From a virus: DNA of 20,999 nt. The notes under the pieces were generated by a model, which saw only the letters and a list, made by a program, of their open reading frames with translations, searched no databases and was not told the origin of the DNA. The stretch lies in IMG/VR virus record IMGVR_UViG_3300014325_000382, positions 1 to 20,999 of that record. The stretch is one strand, 5' to 3'. Position numbers and translations under genes: made by a program. Positions 16,420-20,999 of the stretch are shown in pieces. Numbering within the stretch: position 1 is the stretch's first letter; each line of letters starts with the position of its first letter.

Positions 16420-16573
16420 TGTCGATGGTCGCAATCGATGCGCCCTTGGACTTCAGCAGCATCCTCAATTCGTGATCCAACTGCTCTCTATCGATGAGCA
16501 CCAAGACCTGCGTTTTCCGATTACGACGCTGCCGATCCTCGCATACCTTTTTATAAATAGTCCACTCACTCAT
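16385..16573 (-). CDS. Small basic phage protein
   Basis: This 62-residue protein begins MSEWTIYKKVCEDRQRRNRK and ends GIPFESAEA, with a strand-helix pattern (TQVLVLIDREQLDHELRMLL). The ATG overlaps the stop of the preceding 40-residue zinc-binding gene by four bases (ATGA). The single cysteine and absence of motifs allow no assignment. Its location in a tight array of co-directional microgenes supports it being real. Confidence 0.5.
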   Translation of the reverse strand: MSEWTIYKKVCEDRQRRNRKTQVLVLIDREQLDHELRMLLKSKGASIATIDNEGIPFESAEA

Positions 16574-16692
16574 GAGTTGTATCCTTCATCGTGGTGGATG
16601 ATACGCACTTCCCCGCACCAGTGGCAACGGGGATCGCCATTTTCATCGGTCTGGCAGAAGCAGTGTGGGGGACATCCAAATGCCGGTTCCAT
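16570..16692 (-). CDS. Zinc-binding microprotein (40 aa)
   Basis: An ATG at 16692, overlapping a preceding TAA as TAATG, opens a 40-residue frame: it starts MEPAFGCPPHCFCQTDENGD and continues PRCHWCGEVRIIHHDEGYNS. Five cysteines plus histidines (C-x3-C-x-C ... C-x2-C) suggest a zinc site. It ends in an ATGA overlap with the 62-residue gene. It is too short for many gene finders, but the Cys spacing and coupled boundaries on both sides argue that it is translated. Confidence 0.6.
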   Translation of the reverse strand: MEPAFGCPPHCFCQTDENGDPRCHWCGEVRIIHHDEGYNS

Positions 16693-16721
16693 TAGTTTGT
16701 TCGTCTCTTTTTTCTCTTCAT
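16692..16721 (-). CDS. Possible basic nonapeptide upstream of the zinc microprotein
   Basis: ATG at 16721 reads MKRKKRRTN then TAA, which overlaps the next ATG as TAATG. AAGGA lies about eight bases before it. It may be a coupling leader or chance; there is no independent evidence that the peptide is made. Confidence 0.2.
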   Translation of the reverse strand: MKRKKRRTN

Positions 16722-16734
16722 TAATAGAGATCCT

Positions 16735-16884
16735 TCAACCCTGTTTGTTCAGTCGTTCTATTAATAAATCCACATCGAACGCATCACTCATTACCAGATG
16801 ATCCCAGCAGCTACGACAAAACCACAGATAGCACTTCTTCCGCACCATACACTCACGGCATTGGCGGATACCGACATTTCTCAT
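16735..16884 (-). CDS. Cysteine-rich microprotein (49 aa)
   Basis: An ATG at 16884 overlaps the glycosyltransferase stop as TGATG and opens a 49-residue frame: MRNVGIRQCRECMVRKKCYL, then WFCRSCWDHLVMSDAFDVDL and LIERLNKQG. The C-x2-C, C, C-x2-C spacing resembles a treble-clef or zinc-ribbon site, followed by a short acidic helix. The role is unknown. Translational coupling to the upstream gene and the Cys pattern support it as real. Confidence 0.6.
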   Translation of the reverse strand: MRNVGIRQCRECMVRKKCYLWFCRSCWDHLVMSDAFDVDLLIERLNKQG

Positions 16885-17540
16885 CAATAGAGTTCCTTCA
16901 ATCGATCCATGTTATCGACCGTCACGACCAGATCGGCAGTCAGATGCCCGACCTGACATTTCGGTTCGACCCAGACTTCCACGCCCATGGCGGCAGCTCG
17001 CTCGTGACAGGCGTAATCCTCACTGAGATATTCGTCTCCTTTAATGGTCGGCATGAAGAACGGATAGAACGGCTCAATCGAGGAATTCTGATGAAGCAAG
17101 GGAAGGCTCTTGGACATTTTCTCGAAGGCTTCCCGGTGATAGGCGATTAAGCCACCGGCATATTTCACCTGCATGGGCTGATTATTCCGACTCCGCCATG
17201 GTTCCTGATCCAGATTCTCAAACGGGACAATCGCGGTGTATTCGCCCGACTTGAGTGGCGTCACTCCAGCGACGATGCACTGCTTTTCGCGGCAGGTGGC
17301 CACCAGTGCGGAAATATCGGCGGGAGTGAACCGGAAATCGTCATCGCTCATCACCAGCACATCGTCGGTACCGGCGAGAAACTTCGTCGCGGCAATCGAG
17401 CGCGCCCGGGAAATCAAGGCATCGCCAAATTCAAAGGTAATCCGCAAGGGGATGGTGGACTGCTGCAACCGAAACACGCTCCCCAGTGTCGGGATACTCA
17501 GATTCCGATAGACAAACACGCACAACGTCGCGATGTTCAT
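16884..17540 (-). CDS. GT-A type glycosyltransferase
   Basis: This 218-residue protein has the elements of a GT-A (family-2-like) glycosyltransferase. ALISRARSIAATKFL at about residues 41-55 and VLVMSDDDFRF at about 61-71 contain the nucleotide-sugar binding strand and the Asp motif that binds the metal. KYAGGLIAYHREAFEKM and YLSEDYACHERAAAMGVEVW are acceptor or catalytic regions with the conserved Glu-Asp. CQVGHL near residue 196 supplies a late His. It overlaps the DUF1508-like gene by four bases (ATGA). Such phage enzymes may modify DNA bases, virion proteins or host surface glycans. The target is unknown; the presence of a second glycosyltransferase at the left edge favours protein or surface modification. 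Confidence 0.78.
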   Translation of the reverse strand: MNIATLCVFVYRNLSIPTLGSVFRLQQSTIPLRITFEFGDALISRARSIAATKFLAGTDDVLVMSDDDFRFTPADISALVATCREKQCIVAGVTPLKSGEYTAIVPFENLDQEPWRSRNNQPMQVKYAGGLIAYHREAFEKMSKSLPLLHQNSSIEPFYPFFMPTIKGDEYLSEDYACHERAAAMGVEVWVEPKCQVGHLTADLVVTVDNMDRLKELY

Positions 17541-17758
17541 TTCCGGCCAGCTTGAATCCGAGTGATCTGCGAGACCAATAGCACGAGATCGTTTTTCACC
17601 ATCTCCAGTGTCTTCTGCCGCGTCACCAACTCCAAGGCTGTCTCACAGTCGGCCTTGTTGGCATACCCTTCGGCAGAATCGGCAACCTTATTCCCGTTGG
17701 GCGCACTGAGCGTCCAGCGCCAGTCTCCATCCTTACCTTTATAGATGCGGGTCTTCAC
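17537..17758 (-). CDS. DUF1508 (YegP-like) domain protein
   Basis: This 73-residue protein contains DGDWRWTLSAPNGNKVADSA followed by EGYANKADCETALELV, the characteristic one-domain DUF1508 pattern (W-x-W-x-L-x-A-x-N-G ... E-G-Y-x-x-K). In bacteria these proteins are widespread but of uncertain function. It starts at a GTG with GGAGG eight bases upstream, and its stop overlaps the glycosyltransferase start. The C-terminal 30 residues (KTLEMVKNDLVLLVSQIT) form an extra helix beyond the DUF1508 domain. Confidence 0.75.
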   Translation of the reverse strand: MKTRIYKGKDGDWRWTLSAPNGNKVADSAEGYANKADCETALELVTRQKTLEMVKNDLVLLVSQITRIQAGRK

Positions 17759-17824
17759 TTAAAATCCTCCAGAGTCATTCACGGGTTCCTCGGGCTTGGG
17801 ATCCAGGATCGGCTCTTCATGCAC
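17759..17824 (-). CDS. Possible 21-residue acidic micro-ORF
   Basis: A GTG at 17824 overlapping the end of the preceding gene opens 21 codons (VHEEPILDPKPEEPVNDSGG plus F) ending two bases before... at TAA directly before the DUF1508-like GTG. The acidic, proline-rich peptide contains the GGAGG that serves the next gene. It could be merely a spacer; support is weak. Confidence 0.2.
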   Translation of the reverse strand: MHEEPILDPKPEEPVNDSGGF

Positions 17825-18002
17825 CGGGTTCTACCGTCAGCGCACTCTCATCGGTGGCCACAATCAACCGCTTGATGATCCGGCGGGCCTCATCGATATG
17901 ACTCACCGCATCCATCGCTTCCATCAGCGCTTCCACTCTCCACTGCTTGCCGGTCTTGGCGGTCGAGGACTTCTTTTCCGAATGGGACTTCTTTTTAAAC
18001 AT
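17817..18002 (-). CDS. Small basic helical protein (61 aa)
   Basis: This frame starts MFKKKSHSEKKSSTAKTGKQ and continues with a helix pair (WRVEALMEAMDAVSHIDEAR, RIIKRLIVATDES). AAGGAG lies six bases before the ATG at 18002. An earlier ATG at 18026 also has a ribosome-like GAGGAAG, so an eight-residue longer form is possible. The basic N-terminus suggests nucleic-acid contact; no family recognised. Confidence 0.55.
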   Translation of the reverse strand: MFKKKSHSEKKSSTAKTGKQWRVEALMEAMDAVSHIDEARRIIKRLIVATDESALTVEPGA

Positions 18003-18038
18003 GGGGCTCTCCTTAGAAGTCACCATATCACTTCTTCC

Positions 18039-18263
18039 TCAATCGATATCCGGATTACGGTCATCGGCCTTCCCCACACAACTTAACTGGCACGTCGGGC
18101 AGGAGAACTGAAACCGCCCCACGTCCGACCACTCAATCTCCGCCGCGAGGTGCGGACAACCCTGATAATCGGAATAGCACTGATAAACAGTGGCGCGTAT
18201 CCGTTCCCGTATGGCTTCCCTCATCCGAAATGCCCGATCCCTCGAACTCACTTCTTTTCCCAT
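18039..18263 (-). CDS. Small protein with a C-terminal cysteine cluster (74 aa)
   Basis: The N-terminus is a helix (SRDRAFRMREAIRERIRATV) followed by YQCYSDYQGCPHLAAEIEWS and FSCPTCQLSC, with five cysteines that could form a zinc site. The gene overlaps the preceding zinc-ribbon microgene by 16 bases. No named family recognised. The pattern of helical part plus Cys cluster resembles small phage regulators, but nothing confirms it. Confidence 0.6.
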   Translation of the reverse strand: MGKEVSSRDRAFRMREAIRERIRATVYQCYSDYQGCPHLAAEIEWSDVGRFQFSCPTCQLSCVGKADDRNPDID

Positions 18264-18349
18264 CGGTAACTCTTACAAAGTGGACAGGACTTGGGACGCT
18301 CCACCCGCGACACCCATTCATGCCCACATTTCGAACACTTGCAGGTCAC
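18248..18349 (-). CDS. Zinc-ribbon microprotein (33 aa)
   Basis: I place the start at a GTG at 18349 that overlaps the stop of the 46-residue gene as GTGA. The protein reads MTCKCSKCGHEWVSRVERPK then SCPLCKSYRWEKK, a textbook short zinc ribbon (CxxC ... CxxC, with GHEW and PLCKS). Extending upstream to an ATG at 18430 would add a Gly/Ser-rich stretch that is merely the other frame of the upstream gene. The shorter start is preferred. It may bind DNA, RNA or a host protein. Confidence 0.7.
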   Translation of the reverse strand: MTCKCSKCGHEWVSRVERPKSCPLCKSYRWEKK

Positions 18350-18486
18350 TTGGATTTCTCTCGCTCGGCCATCAGTTCCGCCACCACTTTTCGCAGCGCC
18401 ACCAACTCCCGCTCCTGAGCTCTCGACCATCTCCCATATATAAGGTCGTGAATTCTCAAACGTAATTCCCGGATAAAGGACTTCAT
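18346..18486 (-). CDS. Small coiled-coil protein (46 aa)
   Basis: An ATG at 18486 opens MKSFIRELRLRIHDLIYGRW, then SRAQERELVALRKVVAELMA and EREKSK, a highly regular amphipathic helix with a heptad-like pattern. Its stop overlaps the zinc-ribbon GTG by four bases. No strong ribosome site precedes the ATG. The helix pattern and coupled boundary support coding; the overlapping longer zinc-ribbon frame is rejected. A partner-binding role is likely, but unproven. Confidence 0.55.
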   Translation of the reverse strand: MKSFIRELRLRIHDLIYGRWSRAQERELVALRKVVAELMAEREKSK

Positions 18487-18779
18487 GACTTGATTATGAT
18501 GATGAGCACATCCTTATTACAAGCAAATTCTAAAAAAGCGTATACTCCTCCCATGCCCAAACCCACCAAACCCCCACATCCTCACAAACCCCCTCCCGCC
18601 CCAACCTCGGCCCCTACCGTCGATCCTCCTCCTGTGATCGAACCCCCACCGGTGATTCCCCCACCCGTGATCCCTCCTCCGCCCGACACCCCCCACATCC
18701 TGCGATCCCCCCTCCTCACCCCCCGAATCCTTCGCTCCACCTTCCAACGCCCCCTCACCGTCTCCCGACTCATCAAAAC
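18487..18779. other. Low-complexity C/G-rich stretch, coding strand uncertain
   Basis: This 293-base stretch is strongly C-rich on the plus strand. It encodes either a plus-strand Pro-rich frame (18553-18783) with PPPVI repeats, or a minus-strand Gly-rich frame (ATG at 18773, ending at 18582) with GGGIT repeats. The two frames share wobble positions, so synonymous variation cannot tell them apart. Purine loading of the other minus-strand genes slightly favours the minus frame. The minus strand has G-runs (for example around 18571-18604) that could fold into a G-quadruplex. No other gene is visible here. Confidence 0.6.
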
Positions 18780-18783
18780 TTAA
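18553..18783 (+). CDS. Possible proline-rich protein (76 aa), opposite to its neighbours
   Basis: ATG at 18553 opens MPKPTKPPHPHKPPPAPTSA, then a block of PPPVI repeats (EPPPVIPPPVIPPPP) and a basic tail (RPLTVSRLIKT). A TATACT box lies six bases upstream, so if expressed it could be leaderless. The stop shares TTAA with the end of the HNH gene (convergent). It would be the only plus-strand gene inside the minus-strand block, so caution is warranted. Confidence 0.3.
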   Translation: MPKPTKPPHPHKPPPAPTSAPTVDPPPVIEPPPVIPPPVIPPPPDTPHILRSPLLTPRILRSTFQRPLTVSRLIKT

Positions 18784-19280
18784 GGCCGACTCGCTCGATT
18801 GCGTTTCGTCTCCCGACCAATCCGTTCATAACTGGCCTTGGCAATCGCCTTACACTTTTGTATATTTTTCAAACGATATTCCCGAAACCATCGATTGTGA
18901 CACTCCACGCACCGTCTCTGCTTTTCTCCTCGTGGATTCCCACACGCACATCGATCCTTCAAATTCCCACGCACGGAATTGACCGACTGCGGCACGGGTT
19001 CCATATGAGCGGGATTGCAACACAACTTCGTCTTGCACAAATGATCAATCGTCAACCCTTCCGGAATCGGACCCACCTTCAAACTGTAGGCAATCCGGTG
19101 CACCTTATAGGGAATATCCCAAAAATTCCATACCCCATAACTATGCCCCTTCGCCGTACTCACCGATCCGGTCCATAACCAACACTGACCAGGATCTCCC
19201 ACCTCCACCTTAGCCCAAAATCGCTCAACCGCTTCTTTATCCGACCGAATGATCTCAACTGGTATTCGTCTTGGCTTCAT
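18780..19280 (-). CDS. HNH endonuclease
   Basis: This 166-residue protein has an N-terminal FWAKVEVGDPGQCWLWTG, then KVHRIAYSLKVGPIPEGLTI and DHLCKTKLCCNPAHMEPV, an HNH_3-type nuclease core with the conserved His, Asp-His and Asn-Pro-x-His. A second cysteine set (CACGNPRGEKQRRCVECHN) follows and may bind zinc. The C-terminus is basic (RETKRNRASRP). It lies next to the small terminase, where HNH genes are common in tailed phages either as homing nucleases or as packaging accessories. A TTTACA-16-TATGCT promoter sits so close that the ATG would be near the transcript 5' end. No intron hallmarks are seen. Confidence 0.88.
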   Translation of the reverse strand: MKPRRIPVEIIRSDKEAVERFWAKVEVGDPGQCWLWTGSVSTAKGHSYGVWNFWDIPYKVHRIAYSLKVGPIPEGLTIDHLCKTKLCCNPAHMEPVPQSVNSVRGNLKDRCACGNPRGEKQRRCVECHNRWFREYRLKNIQKCKAIAKASYERIGRETKRNRASRP

Positions 19281-19520
19281 ACCTGTAGCATAACAGATAC
19301 TGGTTGTATGTAAAGGGAATTCTTATGCGAAATTTCTAAAAAATACAGAAAACTGAACTGTGCGTGTGGTGGGGATATAAATACATCTGACCGGCGGGTA
19401 AGATGCAGCCCCCGCTTTCGACTGGCATCGAGTTGACCGGGGGAGGGGTCACCCCCATGACGATATTCGCATAACCGATTTATGCGCTAGACGTACAGCG
19501 CACAAAATACATTATGTGGC
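19281..19520. other. Structured intergenic stretch between small terminase and HNH genes
   Basis: No convincing gene is present. It holds two adjacent inverted repeats: GCATAA-CCGAT-TTATGC (19469-19485) and TGCGCT-AGACGTAC-AGCGCA (19484-19503, overlapping). It also holds GGGGTCACCCC, alternating C-rich and G-rich blocks (GCGGG/CCCGC and CCCCC/GGGGG pairings), and an imperfect direct repeat TGACCGG (19388-19394 and 19434-19440). Short frames exist (plus 19403-19474, 23 codons; minus 19336-19458, 40 codons) but lack support. A packaging (cos/pac) site, a small RNA or an attenuator are candidates. The RNA or DNA structure is seen; function is inferred. Confidence 0.5.
19287..19314 (-). promoter_or_regulatory. 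Possible promoter of the HNH gene
   Basis: On the minus strand TTTACA and TATGCT are separated by 16 bases, near the bacterial -35/-10 pattern. Only six bases separate the -10 from the ATG, so use would give a leaderless or nearly leaderless transcript. Confidence 0.4.
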
Positions 19521-20096
19521 TCACTCTGTTGAATCGCTTAGACTTAACGGTGATGCGACATCGATGATGTCGGCATCATGTGGCTCGATTGCGGCACTCT
19601 CCGGTGCCTGCCAGGTCACCGTGACGCGAACATCGGTATCCACCTTGACGGTCTGATCGACCATGTGGAAGTGTTGGGCGAGTAATCCCAGGGGTTTCAT
19701 CTTATCGACGAGCTTGATCTTATAGACGGTATCGATATGTCCATCGCCAGCCTCGGCATTCTTCTTAATGACCTCGAATTGAGCGATGCAAGCGGCTTCT
19801 TCTTCACTGAGTGAGGTAATGGGCCTCAGATTACCGTCTTTATCGAACAATCGACGGATATCGAAGAATGCGGTACGTCGGAGTTCTTCTAATGTCCGAA
19901 CAGCGGAGGCTTCACAGCGTTCATTGAGTCTGAGGAGAGCCCGGCGAACATTGGGTAAACGTTCAATACGAAGTTCAGGCATACGAGCACGAGAGAAAGG
20001 ATAGCCGGCATCAAGGGCAGCTTGCATTTTGGTCTTACCTTGAGCAAGACCTTGGGCATATTTAGCAGGACGAACGTCGGTGTCAATCTTCCTCAT
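19521..20096 (-). CDS. terS: Terminase small subunit
   Basis: This protein (about 191 residues from the ATG at 20096) has an N-terminal helix-turn-helix-like region (KYAQGLAQGKTKMQAALDAG) and RIERLPNVRRALLRLNERCE, then EELRRTAFFDIRRLFDKDGN and a central PITSLSEEEAACIAQFEV. VYKIKLVDKMKPLGLLAQHF is the typical end of XtmA/Terminase_2-type small subunits. These proteins recognise the packaging site and recruit the large subunit. The ATG at 20096 is chosen; a TTG at 20123 would add nine residues, and neither has a good ribosome site. It lies 3.3 kb upstream of the large subunit gene, an unusual separation. Confidence 0.85.
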   Translation of the reverse strand: MRKIDTDVRPAKYAQGLAQGKTKMQAALDAGYPFSRARMPELRIERLPNVRRALLRLNERCEASAVRTLEELRRTAFFDIRRLFDKDGNLRPITSLSEEEAACIAQFEVIKKNAEAGDGHIDTVYKIKLVDKMKPLGLLAQHFHMVDQTVKVDTDVRVTVTWQAPESAAIEPHDADIIDVASPLSLSDSTE

Positions 20097-20157
20097 GACT
20101 AAAGATGATAATTCATCCGTCAAGCAAGGGATCGGGGTAAAACTTCGGGATCTGGGT

Positions 20158-20182
20158 TTTGCCGGTTTAGAGAACCGTCAAA
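20158..20182. other. Hairpin in the small-terminase leader
   Basis: TTTG-C-CGGTT-TAGAG-AACCG-T-CAAA forms a nine-base-pair stem with one mismatch and a five-base loop, about 60 bases before the small terminase start on the minus strand. No T-run follows, so it is not a typical terminator. Confidence 0.45.
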
Positions 20183-20258
20183 TCCCAATGGAAGGGAGTA
20201 TATGCGGGTTTGTGAATGTCTGGATGGCAAGTGGTTGATTTGTTTGGGATAACTCCGC

Positions 20259-20288
20259 TTGACAGATATATAGATGGTTATCGATATA
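20259..20288 (+). promoter_or_regulatory. Possible plus-strand promoter with perfect -35
   Basis: TTGACA at 20259-20264 is a perfect -35 match. The best -10 is a GATATA at 20283-20288 with 18-base spacing, inside a palindromic TATCGATA. The promoter would point to the early-type genes at 20403. The weak -10 makes the call uncertain. Confidence 0.35.
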
Positions 20289-20307
20289 TCCCTCCTTCTA
20301 AGTAAGT

Positions 20308-20339
20308 TTACGTACCTGAAAAATACGTAATGTTGCGTA
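20308..20339. promoter_or_regulatory. Possible operator: TACGTA-type inverted and direct sites
   Basis: TTACGTA (20308-20314) and TACGTAA (20324-20330) form a perfect seven-base inverted repeat with a nine-base spacer. TTGCGTA (20333-20339) repeats the half site with one change. The cluster is near the divergent start of transcription, suggesting a regulator-binding site. Confidence 0.4.
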
Positions 20340-20368
20340 TTGTATACCCAGCCGTTCGGTATTACATT
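20340..20368 (+). promoter_or_regulatory. Possible plus-strand promoter close to the first gene
   Basis: TTGTAT and TACATT are separated by 17 bases. This puts the transcript start near 20375, followed by AGGAGA and the ATG at 20403. Matches are moderate (three and four of six). Confidence 0.35.
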
Positions 20369-20402
20369 AGTATTCATGATCGTAACACAGGAGACCAACA
20401 CC

Positions 20403-20621
20403 ATGACCAAGCGCAACTTCACAAAGGAATTCAAGATCCTGTCAAATAACTTAACGGCTAATACGTGCTTCCATGAAGACGACGATTTCGTGAAAGTCCA
20501 GACGAATAGCGGCATCGTAATGGAGTGCGTTCACTGTGGCGCACGAGTCGATAAGCCATTCCTCGATTCCGAAGAGACCGCAAATCATATCGGCAGTCCG
20601 GACTATTACACGAAGTACTAA
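20403..20621 (+). CDS. Small protein of the plus-strand (early-type) unit
   Basis: ATG at 20403 is preceded by AGGAGA at good spacing, giving 72 residues: MTKRNFTKEFKILSNNLTAN, TCFHEDDDFVKVQTNSGIVM, then ECVHCGARVDKP and SPDYYTKY. It carries one CxxC pair and an upstream Cys-His, possibly a small metal site. A longer frame from 20340 has no ribosome site and is rejected. I do not recognise the family. Confidence 0.65.
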   Translation: MTKRNFTKEFKILSNNLTANTCFHEDDDFVKVQTNSGIVMECVHCGARVDKPFLDSEETANHIGSPDYYTKY

Positions 20622-20643
20622 CCCCCTCACAGGAGACACGAAC

Positions 20644-20913
20644 ATGAACACCACGCAGCCTACATACAAGATTCGAACGATACCAGGCACATTCTGCCGA
20701 TGGGCTAAATACCGTAAGCTGTTCGCGGACATTCAGGAAGTATTGGCCCGTCCCAATGGGGTTGTGCAGATATCCACGGTTTACCGCTCCACTGTCTACT
20801 ATCCGAAACATGCCTCAATGTTTTCCGTTAGCTCGAATGGTGTCTTTGTGCAACGCGGTAAGGCAAAAGATGATATTTCGGGATGCTCTATTCGATTTGG
20901 GAGGACAGCATAA
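20644..20913 (+). CDS. Small protein of the plus-strand unit
   Basis: ATG at 20644 follows AGGAGA and yields 89 residues beginning MNTTQPTYKIRTIPGTFCRW and ending SGCSIRFGRTA. It is mostly beta and basic, with no motif I recognise. It lies 22 bases after the previous gene and its stop overlaps the next start as TAATG. A frame from 20536 would overlap the previous gene and is not preferred. Confidence 0.65.
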   Translation: MNTTQPTYKIRTIPGTFCRWAKYRKLFADIQEVLARPNGVVQISTVYRSTVYYPKHASMFSVSSNGVFVQRGKAKDDISGCSIRFGRTA

Positions 20914-20999
20914 TGATTAAAACTTTCAAAACTACGGTTCTCGGAGTTGGTCCGTTTTGCGTCGAATTCGAAGACGGGGAAATCATCACAACTCGGACG
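20913..20999 (+). CDS. Start of a third plus-strand gene, partial at right edge
   Basis: ATG at 20913 overlaps the preceding stop as TAATG and has GGGAGGA upstream. The visible 29 codons begin MIKTFKTTVLGVGPFCVEFE and continue DGEIITTRT. Too short to assign, but coupling and the ribosome site support a real gene. Confidence 0.6.
   Translation, partial: MIKTFKTTVLGVGPFCVEFEDGEIITTRT

Larger units (their letters stand above)
20097..20402. other. Intergenic control region between divergent units
   Basis: Between the small terminase and the plus-strand genes there is no convincing coding sequence. A frame on the minus strand (20120-20515) overlaps the first plus-strand gene and is judged a shadow. 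The stretch contains a hairpin near the small terminase start, two plus-strand promoter candidates, and a cluster of TACGTA-type half sites, listed separately. Confidence 0.55.

Noticed and set aside
18350-18430. Longer start of the zinc-ribbon microprotein
   Set aside because: The extra Gly/Ser-rich residues are an off-frame reading of the regular helical 46-residue gene.
19281-19520. tRNA, riboswitch, HEARO/IscB-type RNA or group I intron
   Set aside because: No T-loop or acceptor pattern, no recognised riboswitch core, no RuvC-containing IscB protein, and no intron core or interrupted exon was found.
20340-20402. Upstream extension of the first plus-strand gene
   Set aside because: No ribosome site precedes 20340, while AGGAGA sits at proper distance from the ATG at 20403.
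20120-20515. Minus-strand 131-codon frame across the divergent junction
   Set aside because: It is antisense to the plus-strand gene at 20403, covers the promoter region and shows no protein-like features.

Overview
The window is a piece of a tailed double-stranded DNA bacteriophage (or prophage) genome, not an ordinary bacterial region. Genes are packed tightly with 1-16 base overlaps and start at ATG, GTG or TTG behind Shine-Dalgarno sites, so the host is a bacterium. A nearly complete DNA-packaging and head module is readable: small terminase, large terminase, portal, scaffold and major capsid protein. No integrase, tRNA gene, CRISPR array, insertion sequence, tape-measure protein or lysis gene is visible. 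The large portal with a long Gln/Ala-rich helical tail suggests a podovirus-like phage, but this is inference. The host cannot be named from the window.

Almost everything from 1 to about 20,100 lies on the minus strand and reads from right to left. In transcription order: the small terminase (19521-20096); a 240-base structured intergenic stretch; a free-standing HNH endonuclease; a G-rich low-complexity stretch; a run of very small proteins (helical, zinc-ribbon, DUF1508-like); a GT-A glycosyltransferase; four more tiny genes; the large terminase; two tandem paralogous small beta proteins; the portal; an accessory block of surface proteins (two beta-helix tailspike-like proteins, a beta-sandwich protein and a LamG-like lectin); a zinc-ribbon protein; a small structural protein; a 723-residue repeat protein; a small hydrophilic protein; the scaffold; the major capsid protein; a probable capsid decoration protein; and a DUF115/glycosyltransferase fusion that runs off the left edge.

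At the right end the strand switches. The 20097-20402 interval holds promoter-like and operator-like sequences, and from 20403 three short plus-strand genes (the last cut by the window edge) begin what looks like a separate, probably early, transcription unit.

The most unusual points are: host-surface-type proteins inserted inside the head module between portal and scaffold; shared Gly-linker plus short hydrophobic C-terminal tails on adjacent surface proteins; a twelve-unit 'WPNP' repeat protein; two phage-encoded glycosyltransferases of different fold; a collection of zinc-ribbon microproteins, several shorter than usual gene-calling cutoffs; and a structured non-coding stretch between the small terminase and the HNH gene that is a candidate packaging site or small RNA.
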